Shown here piece by piece: positions 46,869-55,976 of a stretch of DNA of 64,000 bases (position 1 is its first letter; the number at the start of each line of letters is the position of its first letter). This DNA is from Hanleya hanleyi (lineage: Eukaryota; Mollusca; Polyplacophora; Lepidopleurida; Hanleyidae). The position numbers and the translations under genes are program-made. Where the stretch lies: positions 39,182-103,181 of the forward strand of contig JAVTVY010025112.1 of NCBI GenBank assembly GCA_036873755.1, given 5' to 3'. Under the pieces are notes generated by a model that did not search any database, was not told the DNA's origin, and was given only the letters and a program-made list of their open reading frames with translations.

Positions 46869-47159
46869 ATGTTCTCTTGCACAACTTGCTCGAAGCGCTT
46901 TCATCGCTTGGACAGTTTGCGTTGTCACACACGTGCATGCCACGAAGTACCCATGCATACATGTGCGGATTGTGATATAGCCTTTAAGCATCCCAGTCAA
47001 TTGAGTCGTCACCGAAATGTTATACACGGATCACGCTCGCCACTCTCGAGACCAGATATTTCAGTTTCTATCGGAATGCATCTGAGAATAGAAGAACCCA
47101 TGGAGGTCGATTCGCCGCGGATTGAAGAGCCGATGGAGATTGATCTCAGTGTTGAATGA
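46869..47159 (+). CDS. Right-arm short C2H2 zinc-finger protein (96 aa)
   Basis: Mirror copy of 43607-43897. It reads MFSCTTCSKRFHRLDSLRCH ... with two fingers and the acidic RIEEPMEVDSP tail. Changes against the left copy are Leu to Phe in finger 1 and Asp to His in the linker (SIGMH). Both lie away from the zinc ligands. Confidence 0.75.
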   Translation: MFSCTTCSKRFHRLDSLRCHTRACHEVPMHTCADCDIAFKHPSQLSRHRNVIHGSRSPLSRPDISVSIGMHLRIEEPMEVDSPRIEEPMEIDLSVE

Positions 47160-47284
47160 GAGAAGTAAGAGCTTCGAGCTTCAGTATCATGGATTGCCCG
47201 AAGACGTTTAGGTTACACTGAACGAAGATTGAACTTTCTGAAATGATGGCTTCTGATTGGTCGATAGGCCGGTCACCTCCCCTC

Positions 47285-47415
47285 TAACTTCCGAAGAGTC
47301 ACGGACGTCACCGAAAAGATACGGAGATGACCGAAGAGACACGGAGGTTGCCGAAAAGACACGAAGGTCACTGAAAAACGTATAAAAGTGGCAATTTTTT
47401 TTACGGTGTTCATGA
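47285..47415 (+). promoter_or_regulatory. Promoter of the right-arm long zinc-finger gene
   Basis: Four to five diverged 20-bp units of the type CCGAAGAGACACGGAGGT end at TATAAAA (47381-47387). The initiator-like GTTCATGATTTCC has its A at 47412, 31 bp from TATA. An inverted CCAAT (ATTGG) lies at about 47251. In the left arm the TATA word reads TGTAAAA. Confidence 0.75.
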
Positions 47416-47435
47416 TTTCCAGATCCACAGCCGAT

Positions 47436-48359
47436 ATGTTCTCTTGCACAACTTGCCAGAAGCTGTTTACTCGCCCAGAAGACTTGCGACGACACGAGTC
47501 CTCCATCCACACTGGTACACTATATTCTTGTATAACCTGCGCACGGTCATTTAATCGGGAAGATGCTTTACTGCGCCACGAACGCTCACTCCACAAGGGT
47601 GCGAAGGAACAATGTTATGAATGTGGTCAACTCTTCAAACGACGCAGTCAGTTAAGACGGCATCAGCGTTTGATTCATGTCCCGTCTCTACGATTTGGGC
47701 GACAACTTCCTACTGAAGAGGAGCCGCAAAAGGTCAGACCCAGTGAAGATAAGCCCGGGGAGACGAACGCCACGGGTGATGCGATGACGGAGAGCCCGCC
47801 TGTACCCACAGTTCAGAAGAGCCTGGATTTCCAGCCGGACTCCACCGTTACGGTTTCGAGTCATACGCCTGACAACATCGAACCTTTTCTGGAAGATGCG
47901 GTGGATGTTCCCAGCGATCTCTTACCCGAAGATCATCCAGTGCGTGAGATGTATCGACACCATTGGTACATGATCCGACACTGTTTTCATCGGCATCGCC
48001 CGATATTGGACTTATATAATTTCTGGTTGGAAGAAAACATCCGTCTACGTAGCTACGTGGAAGCCATCTTCAACGACCAAGATACAGCCTTCAAGTTAAA
48101 TCTCACATTTGGATACATTCTTCGCCATAAAGAGACAGACCAGCTCCGTTACTTTTATCCCAGCAATAATACCCGGGTGTTTGACCAGCCTTTCACCATT
48201 ATCTATCGTGCGTCACTGGAGACGATGCTGAAGGAACTGGACAGCGTGGATAGTTTGGAATGGGTACGACAACAACGACAAAACACAAAATGGCAAGTGG
48301 AGAGGGTGACCAATGTTACGTTCTTCGTGGTTAAACTGACCACCATCCCCATCGGATGA
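47436..48359 (+). CDS. Right-arm long C2H2 zinc-finger protein (307 aa)
   Basis: Mirror copy of the left long gene, full length and uninterrupted. The start chosen is ATG at 47436, 24 nt after the predicted initiator; an upstream GTG or ATG (47412) would fall at or before the transcript start. Fingers occupy residues 1-90, the acidic/Pro linker about 90-155, and the C-terminal domain (YRHHWYMIRHCFHRHRPILD ... TTIPIG) the rest. Differences from the left copy are L/P, R/H, P/W, T/A, I/T, H/Y and F/V, against a single silent change that I found (Cys TGT/TGC). Nucleic-acid binding is inferred from the fingers. Confidence 0.8.
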   Translation: MFSCTTCQKLFTRPEDLRRHESSIHTGTLYSCITCARSFNREDALLRHERSLHKGAKEQCYECGQLFKRRSQLRRHQRLIHVPSLRFGRQLPTEEEPQKVRPSEDKPGETNATGDAMTESPPVPTVQKSLDFQPDSTVTVSSHTPDNIEPFLEDAVDVPSDLLPEDHPVREMYRHHWYMIRHCFHRHRPILDLYNFWLEENIRLRSYVEAIFNDQDTAFKLNLTFGYILRHKETDQLRYFYPSNNTRVFDQPFTIIYRASLETMLKELDSVDSLEWVRQQRQNTKWQVERVTNVTFFVVKLTTIPIG

Positions 48360-48667
48360 AAGTATTCACCCATGCACTGATAGATACTCAGAATGCACAA
48401 ACAACTATCTGAGTATATGTGGCCTCAACGGTATCCTGGCCTGCCCGATGACGATTAGAACAAACGGTTCAGAGCGAACATGGCCGAAGATGGAACTTTC
48501 TGAAATGGCGACTTCTGATTGGACAAGAGTAGCCGAGAATACATCTAACGGACAGGAACGAATATGACAGATACAAATGGTGGCATCTGATTGGACAAGA
48601 ATCTTCTTGAATTGTAATTATACCCAACACGGCTCCCCCAGCGTGGGTATGATGTAACATTGGGGAG

Positions 48668-48720
48668 AATAAACTATATGAAAAAACGTCTTGTTGTTGT
48701 TGTTCTCTCATGTGTCATCC
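48668..48720 (+). terminator. Poly(A) signal of the right-arm long zinc-finger gene
   Basis: AATAAA at 48668-48673 lies about 310 bp after the stop, preceded by CCCCCAGCGTGGG and followed by CTTGTTGTTGTTGTTC. It is the same module as at 46384. Confidence 0.65.
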
Positions 48721-49160
48721 TTGTTGTTGTTGTTGCTGTTGTTGTTCTCTCTCCGGTCTATATCATTACAAGCGTCTAGTCCGTCATTCATAATCCAGCC
48801 GTCGTCCATTAGAGAATATCCGCGTCCATAATCCAAAGACCTATTCCATTTCCATATAACAGTATTAGCACCAAATTCAAAAAGACAAAAGTATACATAA
48901 ACATAGGCTTGTTTCCTGCAAGAGAGAAGCGGTCAACAGTTTTCAATGATGCCGGCAAGACATCATGATGTTCCAAAATATCAAATCCGTATCGCTGATC
49001 AGTATTCTTAATCCATAATATTCGTTATAGAGTCGTCATCTAAAAATGATGTACCTCAGTCACGCTTTGATTGTGACTGTTCATATGAGTACCATGAGGA
49101 TCTTGAAGTACATGGGTTCATACGGCCCCTAGCCCCGGGTTAAGCGGAATTAGACACAAG

Positions 49161-49470
49161 TTACGAAACGTAGCGCCATAGATCTTGCACGCTACGTTCG
49201 TATTTTGCTATCAGCATGCGATATGTATCGCCAAATTTGAGAAACTTTGAGTGGAGGCGCTTGGTGGAATAGCCCTGTTTTATAAGTTTCTGCAACAATG
49301 TTTTGTGACGTTGATTAAAATCATCACATTTAACACAGGATCTAGCAAATGCTACTAAGCGAGATATGTATACGCCATATGCAGGTCCCACTGGAATATT
49401 ACTGTCCAGAAAGGGATAGTTTACGATGTCGAAATTGTAATCATCTCTTTTGTCATAAAGTCGACGAGAG
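49161..49470 (-). pseudogene. PLE protein, C-terminal part in a shifted frame
   Basis: LYDKRDDYNFDIVNYPF ... GPAYGVYISRLVAFARSCVK ... LQKLIKQGYSTKRLHSKFLK is the standard end of PLE reverse transcriptases, ending at a stop near 49161. It is one frame off from the catalytic core, so this copy is dead as it stands (one stop, one frameshift). Confidence 0.8.
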
Positions 49471-50089
49471 AGAATGCCCGCTTCATTTTATAGAGGTAGA
49501 GATCTAAATAAGATGTGCCTGTAGGGCTATCTGTAGTTTCCTTCAAATCCAGTGAAGGTGGATATATATCCTTCACTGCGTCATTTATATAGCGATTATC
49601 CACAGCGAGAAGATCGTCTATATAGCGTTTGGTGAATGAGAAGGAACGGGCTTTGAGTGGATCGGTTTTTGAAAGCGCCAGCATATAGTCATATTCATAA
49701 GAGAACAGATACAGGTCAGCCAACAGGGGTGCACAATTAGTACCCATTGGAATACCTATATGCTGCTGATATATTGTGTTGCCAAATTTCACATAGATAT
49801 TTTTAATGAGAAATTCAAGCAACTCTATAAACAAAGAAACATCCCATGAATGATATCTCTTGTATGTAGTAGAGCTAAAGAATGCTTTATGGCTTCCGAC
49901 ATTAATATATCTACGATCAGTTTTCTTGAACACAGATACTATTAATGAACTTATACGGTCAATAAGGTCCTGATGAGGGATTGTAGTATAGAGAGTCGAG
50001 AAATCCCATTTGGATACATGTCTGTACGGTATGTGACCTTTAGCATCAAGTTCTTCCGTAAGACATTTTGAGTTTTCCAATATCCACAT
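49421..50089 (-). CDS. PLE protein, second part: RT catalytic core (222 aa)
   Basis: Same frame as the preceding part after the TAA. It carries SKWDFSTLYTTIPHQDL (first catalytic Asp), GIPMGTNCAPLLADLYLFSY and KRYIDDLLAVDN (catalytic Asp pair), then TSYLDLYLYKMKR. After about 49480 the frame is wrong: the expected SRRLYDKRDDYNFDIVNYPF lies in the next frame, so one base has been lost or gained there. Confidence 0.85.
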   Translation of the reverse strand: MWILENSKCLTEELDAKGHIPYRHVSKWDFSTLYTTIPHQDLIDRISSLIVSVFKKTDRRYINVGSHKAFFSSTTYKRYHSWDVSLFIELLEFLIKNIYVKFGNTIYQQHIGIPMGTNCAPLLADLYLFSYEYDYMLALSKTDPLKARSFSFTKRYIDDLLAVDNRYINDAVKDIYPPSLDLKETTDSPTGTSYLDLYLYKMKRAFSLVDFMTKEMITISTS

Positions 50090-50095
50090 ACATTC

Positions 50096-51958
50096 TTAGT
50101 TCTTAGAAATAGTGGCGCAATACCTTTCCCAAAATGCTTTTACCTCCTGAAGGGCCCTCGTCAATAGGGTTGAAAGAAGCTTGGTGGTGCAGCTTCTAGA
50201 ACCAGCTATGAATCTAGCTTTGTATGGTGATTTATGCATTTTGGGAGTCCAGTATATTTTTGGTATGTCGCTATGATTGGTTGGAAGACAAATACCTCTT
50301 TCCCTGAGAAACTTTTTGTGATTGTTAAATAAATCTTCCAGAGTAAATGCACTTTGGGAGTAAGTAGATGTATTTGATAAAGATATGTCTACACTCAATT
50401 CTTTAACCAGCACCTGGTAATAGTAATATTTACATATGAATATTATATTATTCGGAGCTTTGTCTGCTGGGACTATGACGAATTTACTCTGGAGATTTGC
50501 TAGAACTTCTTGCGAATTGAGGTTTCTCAGTACTTGTTTTGCTTGGGGAAGAGTACTTCTGTCAATATGGCGGATTGTTTCAACGACCTTGCTCTTGGTG
50601 AGGTCCAGCCAATCAGCGAGTACTGTAGGTTCAACTTTTTCTCGCTTAGACCAATCAATAACGTACTGTTCTAATGCAGTCAGGACTATCTTCTGGTCCG
50701 CCTTCAGATTTATTCTTCTTGGCTCTCTATATTTAGGTCCTTTCATCAGGAGTAATTTCAGATCCTTATCACTCACCACATCAAGGTCACCAGTCACAAT
50801 ATGTTTGCATGGTGTATAGATAAAATTCGACAATTCACAATCACAACTATAGCCTCCTGACGTGTATAAGTTCCAGTCAAACTCCTTGACAGCATTGGAG
50901 TAATTGAATATTTTGGTGGCTATAGATTTAGTATACTTATATGAAATGCAAGGAGGTTCTGTGAACTTAAAATAGTTTGGTACAGCGTTGCGTACCTCTG
51001 GATCATTCAGGATTCGAGGTAAATTAATGATGTCCAGTCCTTTATCTAAGTAGTTGAGTTTCAAGAAAAGCCGATCTTGAGATGTTTCGATTATGTTCAC
51101 TGGACGATACAACCGAAAATACGCTATATCTTGACATACTTTACTGATTTTGGATGGTATTATATTTCCTGAAGACGCAGATTGCTGTATATCTCTGGCT
51201 ATTTGATTTAAAGCTCTCAGAGGTAACGCATACAGAACTGTACGTAAGCTATGTATACTATTGGGTGCGTTAGTTAAACCCATTAAGTAATTTAAAGTGA
51301 TATGATCGTGAATCATCGAACTATTAAACTTTCGCCAACCATGGCTGCGTTGTCTCCGTTGATGGGGTTTAAATAGTTGGGTAATGTTGGAACGGCGGTT
51401 TGTAGCATTGCCGAACCCACTGACATTATCATTTAAACCAAACGGAAACACCGACCCAAGTTCTAGCATCCAGAATAATTCCCGCTCTCGGATTTTTCTC
51501 TCAAATCCAAAGGGGGAATCCTTAGTAGATGGATAGACGACGTCTATGATCTGAATACTAAAGTTATCCCAGCCATGGTCGGGTCCAGAAAAATGCCTAC
51601 CTATAAGCAATTGCTTTTTCCTAACGGATTTTCTGTGACCGTTCACCCTAAGATGGAGTCTTTGGGTGGTCTTGCCAACATACTGTTGACCACACTTCTT
51701 ACAGGAAACTAAGTAAATACAGTTTGTAGTAGAACAACTAAGATCAACATACGAGTTAACAGAATATGAGTTACCAGTTAACGCGGAACTAAATGAAGCT
51801 GAAGTATTAAAGAGTGGACACGTGAGACATCCACGGTGTCCACACTTAGAAATTTTGAAATTATTACATGTAGAATTCGGTGCTAAACAATCATCAAGCG
51901 CAATATTGCAAGGTTTGATGTCGTGGCCTTGCTTTGCTGTCAGAAATATATCTGTCAT
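50096..51958 (-). CDS. PLE protein, first part: GIY-YIG nuclease plus RT N-terminal region (620 aa, then stop)
   Basis: Residues 39-47 hold CGHRGCLTC, a zinc-type cluster. The GIY-YIG core follows: IYLVSCKKCGQQYVGKT at about 81-97, then LRVNGHR and an acidic RERELFWM near 160. A long linker contains CDCELSNFIYTPCKHI. RT motifs start with FVIVPADKAPNNIIFICK and PKIYWTPKMHKSPYKARFI. The frame is open upstream of the listed Met to the element border (...VRNALRPFSIQM), so the true start may be lost. A single TAA at 50098-50096 interrupts it; the same frame resumes as ECMWILENSK. Confidence 0.85.
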   Translation of the reverse strand: MTDIFLTAKQGHDIKPCNIALDDCLAPNSTCNNFKISKCGHRGCLTCPLFNTSASFSSALTGNSYSVNSYVDLSCSTTNCIYLVSCKKCGQQYVGKTTQRLHLRVNGHRKSVRKKQLLIGRHFSGPDHGWDNFSIQIIDVVYPSTKDSPFGFERKIRERELFWMLELGSVFPFGLNDNVSGFGNATNRRSNITQLFKPHQRRQRSHGWRKFNSSMIHDHITLNYLMGLTNAPNSIHSLRTVLYALPLRALNQIARDIQQSASSGNIIPSKISKVCQDIAYFRLYRPVNIIETSQDRLFLKLNYLDKGLDIINLPRILNDPEVRNAVPNYFKFTEPPCISYKYTKSIATKIFNYSNAVKEFDWNLYTSGGYSCDCELSNFIYTPCKHIVTGDLDVVSDKDLKLLLMKGPKYREPRRINLKADQKIVLTALEQYVIDWSKREKVEPTVLADWLDLTKSKVVETIRHIDRSTLPQAKQVLRNLNSQEVLANLQSKFVIVPADKAPNNIIFICKYYYYQVLVKELSVDISLSNTSTYSQSAFTLEDLFNNHKKFLRERGICLPTNHSDIPKIYWTPKMHKSPYKARFIAGSRSCTTKLLSTLLTRALQEVKAFWERYCATISKN

Positions 51959-52239
51959 TTGGATTGAAAAAGGTCTTAGTGCATTTCGAACTATTAGAGA
52001 CTCGGCCGAGAACTGTATACTATTGGACGGGCGTCACTGCATTTCGAAGAATTAGTGACAATTCCATGGAATATCAGAGCTTCTGAGCTATTTCACCAGG
52101 GCGTTGAAGCATTCAGAATGGCGTTGGTGGGCGTTGCTACAAGATGACACCTCACACGACGCATTCGCACCGCGGATGGTCCATGTCTACACCAAGTAAC
52201 AACCTTCAATGCTAAAAAACGCCCACTTTCGCTACTACT

Positions 52240-52660
52240 CGTACTGATGACGTCACCAATGACGTCACAGATGCTGTGGCTATCCCTCAAATTGGGGTCT
52301 ACACCCCGAGAGCTACAACATGACACCGCCCATGACGCATTGGGACCAAGGATGGTCCATCTCTACACCAAATACCATCCTTCACTGCCCCAAAATGCTC
52401 ACTTTCACTACTACTCCTACTGATGACGTCACCAATCACGTCACAGATGCTGTGGACAGCCCTCAAATCGAGGTCTGCACGCCGAAAACTACAAGATGAC
52501 ACCCCACACGACGCATTCGGACTGAGGATGAAGCATCCCTACCCCAAATACCTTCCTGTACTGCCCCAAAATGCACACTTTCGCTACTACTCGTACTGAT
52601 GACGTCACCAATGACGTCACAGATGCTGTGAACAGCCCCAAATCGGGGTCTACACCCCGA
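52240..52660. promoter_or_regulatory. 176-bp CRE-pair repeats, right arm outer block (3 units)
   Basis: Mirror of 41370-41800: GATGACGTCACCAATGACGT at about 52246 and 52601; the middle unit has one octamer changed (CAATCACGTCACAG). NRF1-type ACTGCGCATGCGCAG follows at about 52771 and 52950. Confidence 0.75.
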
Positions 52661-53129
52661 GAGCTACAAGATGACACCTTCCAGGACGCATTCGAACCGT
52701 GAATAGTCCATCTCGACCCCAAATACCTTCCTTCACTGCCCCAAAATGGCCACTTTACTTACTACAACCAACTGCGCATGCGCAGATTAACGCGACATGC
52801 ATTCAAAAACACACCATTCTGACTCTACCCCACACAAGCTTCACTTTGACACCTCACACGACCCATTCGAACCGTGATTAACTCATCTCTAACCCAAACA
52901 CACCCCTACATAGCACCCAAAATGCCTGGTTTCTATACTACGGCCAGACTGCGCATGCGCAGACTATTGAACACGGACGAACCATTAGTGTAGTCAAGTG
53001 CTCCTCCACGAGAGCTTCAAAATAAGACCTCACTCGACCCCATTGGACCACCATGGACTCCAACATGTCCACCCCGTATGGGCCTATACGCCCATAGCCA
53101 TGCAGTATAGGCCTATGGGCCTACCCAGG

Positions 53130-53640
53130 CCTCGGTGACTTTTTTCAAAAATTTCACCGATTCGCTCCGCAACACTTCCTATCGTGTTCTAAATGACGAG
53201 ACGAGTAAAACGAGACCCCACAACCCTACCGCAAATGTATAGAAGTACGTTTCCCAGGGGGATAAACATTGAACCTATACCCCAGTATGGGAATATATAT
53301 TTATATATATATATGTCTATATGGGGCTATATCGTACTTTTTCAAAAATTTCACCGATTCGTGCCGGGACACTTCCTATCATGTTCTTGACGAGACGAGA
53401 AAACGAGACCCCACAATCCTACCGCAAATGTATAGAAGTACGTTTCCCAGGGGGACAAACATTGATCCTATACCCCAGTATGGGACTATATGGGGCTCGG
53501 TGACTTTTTTCAAAAATTTCACCGTTTCGCTCCGGGACACTTCTTATCATGTTTGTCTTGACGAGACTAAGAAAACGCGAAGTAGGTTTCCCAGGATGGT
53601 CCTATACCTCCCATACCCCATATAGGCATTTTCCCGTAAT
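53130..53640. repeat. About 180-bp repeats of the right arm, three copies
   Basis: Mirror of 40370-40870, with AAAATTTCACCGATTCG, ACACTTCCTATCATGTT and AAACGAGACCCCACAA. A TATATATATA run lies between units at about 53290. Confidence 0.8.
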
Positions 53641-54329
53641 TTAGGATAAAGTCCGTATTCCGTATTTTTTCAGGAAAATTTTTACATACACCCACCCTGG
53701 AACTAGGGGAAGATAACTCTGTTGATAGACAAGCCCCGTTAAGCCCGGCGACCTATATACCCCTCATACCCCATATAGGCATTTTTCCAGGTTTTTCGAT
53801 AAAGTCCGTGTTCCGTATTTTTTTTTTCAGGAAAAATTTTACATGCAGCCACCCAGCCATCAAATACCCCTTCACCTAGGCTTCACGTTGATACCTCACT
53901 CGACCCCATTCGACCATTAGGGGTTCCCCTAGCTCCAAAACGGCTATTTCCATACCCTTGGGCTACCGCGCATGCGCAGAATGCCGATATTTCAATCCCA
54001 CACCCAGCCCATTAGATACCCCTTCACCTAAGCTTCACTTTGATACCTCACTCGACCCAATCGGACCATGCAGCGTATTTCCAGTCTAGGGACTACTTTT
54101 TCTTCGCGGAAGCTTTTTCCCGAGACCGCATCACCGCCAAAATTGCTGCCAGACCGCATCACCGCGGATGAATACTCTCCTGTGCTGGAGGTAGCTTTTT
54201 GGTCAATTTGAAATACTCGCTTCTGATTGGACGAGAGCCGCCACGTGACCGCCACAAATTTGCATAAATAATAGGGAATTTGCGGTTTACCTACTACTCA
54301 CGCACAGCGGCGTAAGGTGTTAGCCTGAT

Positions 54330-54790
54330 AATAACGCCTCTCGATGGTTTCGCGATATTCTCTCGACGCTTTCTCGATCTAAATTTCTCGACATTCTCTC
54401 GATCGAAAAAAAACGATTCATTCTCGATGGGTCAAAAAGAACGAATAAATTACAAGCGTCTAGTCCGTCATTCATAATCCAGCCGTCGTCCATTAGAGAA
54501 TATCCGCGTCCATAATCCAAAGACCTATTCCGTTTTCCACATAACAGTATTAGCACCAAATTCAAAAAGACAATCATAGTATACATAAACATAGGCTTGT
54601 TTCCTGCAAGAGAGAAGCGGTCAACAGTTTTCAATGATGCCGGCAAGACATCATGATGTTCCAAAAATATCAAATCCGTATCGCTGATCAGTATTCTTAA
54701 TCCATAATATTCGTTATAGTTTTTTCCCCATTTTATTTTCTCGACATTCTCTCGATGACTTCCCGATATGATCGATATTTCTTTGAGAAA
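54330..54790 (+). repeat. TCTCGA-rich stretch split by the PLE fragment
   Basis: TCTCGA(C/T) words recur on both sides of the fragment (CTCGACATTCTCTCGAT at about 54387 and again at about 54740). The motif spacing is irregular, recalling the TTACGA array at 21 kb. Confidence 0.5.
54451..54719 (-). mobile_element. 5'-truncated PLE 3' end
   Basis: 269 bp nearly identical to 48767-49030, starting at the same base (TACAAGCGTCTAGTCC) and stopping at TTCGTTATAG. A fixed 3' end with a variable 5' end fits target-primed reverse transcription. It interrupts a TCTCGA-rich stretch. Confidence 0.85.
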
Positions 54791-55417
54791 ACCAAAGAAA
54801 ATTCACGATTGAAGGAAAAACGATTAATGAAGACGCTTCCTTAGGTAACAAACATGTGAAAAATAGACAGCATAACCGAGCAATTGACTTTATGATGACA
54901 CCTCATGACCGCAATTTAAAATTTTCCTATGATCCGGTGTACCTAGGATTATGCAAATAGTCAAAATGACGACAATTAGATGCGCGAAAAAGAGTTTCAG
55001 CGCTCTTTGTGCTGGAGCTTCGATCAAAAGTTTGGTAGGGATGGGTACCCCAATGCCCCCACCCCTTGGACAAAATAGGGTTAAACCCTAATGCAATTAT
55101 ATCTACACCACAGTACACGGACCTCTCTTCAATGAAAATCATAAAAAACATATCTTTTTTATGTTTTGTTTAAGTCCAGAGAACTTATTTTTAAATTTAT
55201 ACATAATAATGTGTGGATCAACTGCATGGAAATTATATTGATATATCTATGAATTGATTTATGATTACATATTTTCACTGTAGACATGATACGTTGTTTA
55301 GTTTGATTCTTTGAAACTTGTCTCAAGATTTATATTCACATTATTATAATATTTGCAGATCCTCGTCTTGCCATTCTTATTTGTCCAACGTTTCAATCAG
55401 ATTATTCTCTTTTGCAG

Positions 55418-55976
55418 TCTATTTTGGATCACTATGCTTCTGATCGCATCGGGGTGTTGTCTCACCACACTTACCGAGCAATTTAAAAGGCTCTTTTCCT
55501 ATCCGGCAAAAACTACAACAGCTTTGGAATTGCAAACAGAACTAGTTTTCCCGACCGTGACCCTCTGTAATTTAAACCATTTGAGACAGAGTCTTCTGAA
55601 GGAAAAACCCGACATGTTCAAATATTTGACCCCCTTCTCTGCGAATGTTGACCGGTGTGGAGAAATGGAATGTATGGAAATGCCGCAATCCAGTGAACTC
55701 GACCCTGAAGATGCACAGTGGCTTCGGAACGCTTCGCACCCAATGGAGTCTACGATTTTCTCTTGCACTTGGGACAATGTTGCACGGAACTGTAGCGAAC
55801 TCTTTCAATTCATTACAACTGATTTTGGCATGTGTTACACCTTCAATCACAGAAGCGCTGAAAGAAGGAAGGCACAGGTATCAAAGCACGCAGGCTCCAA
55901 ATATGGTCTCAGAGTTTTGGTAAATATTGACCAATCGGAATACAGCTCAATGGATAGTTTATCTGCTGGACTCAAG
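55418..55976 (+). CDS. Gene C exon: TM1 end and FPTVTLCN segment
   Basis: 559 nt. FPTVTLCNLN is the family signature just after TM1. A Cys pair (CTWDNVARNC) and FGMCYTFN follow in order. An alternative acceptor (ATTTGCAG at 55358) would add about 20 residues including FLFVQRFNQIILFCSLFWIT; the TTTTGCAG acceptor is preferred for its pyrimidine tract, but either keeps the frame. Confidence 0.8.

Larger units (their letters stand above)
48767..52026 (-). mobile_element. Penelope-like retroelement with N-terminal GIY-YIG (Naiad-type order), inserted in the right arm
   Basis: The right arm matches the left up to CCGGTCTATATCAT (48766) and again from GACGGGCGTCACTGC (about 52026); the 3.26 kb between is absent from the left arm. 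The left arm instead has 39 bp there (about 41964-42002), so insertion removed a little target. The element reads on the minus strand: GIY-YIG, then reverse transcriptase, then about 390 bp of 3' region. The exact 3' terminus (TACAAGCGTCTAGTCC on the plus strand) is shared with the fragment at 54451. The first frame is open right to the 5' border, so the copy is probably 5'-truncated. Confidence 0.85.
39490..54285. mobile_element. Giant palindrome (about 14.8 kb) carrying duplicated zinc-finger genes
   Basis: The left arm runs from AAATTCCCTATTATTTATGC (about 39500) to about 45353 and the right arm from about 45425 to GCATAAATAATAGGGAATTT (about 54283). Homologous blocks appear in mirror order throughout: NRF1-type repeats, 180-bp repeats, 176-bp CRE repeats, long zinc-finger gene, short zinc-finger gene, a second CRE block and a CCAAT/NRF1/YY1 cluster. 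Arm lengths are about 5.9 kb and 8.9 kb; the excess on the right is a 3.26-kb retroelement. A looser match (AGTAGTA..TAAA) extends about 20 bp beyond the clear ends. No target duplication was found. It separates gene B from gene C. Confidence 0.9.

Noticed and set aside
49161..51958. Selenocysteine-type recoding in the PLE, as reported for some Naiad elements
   Set aside because: The interrupting codon is TAA, not TGA, and the reading frame otherwise has no internal TGA before the frameshift.
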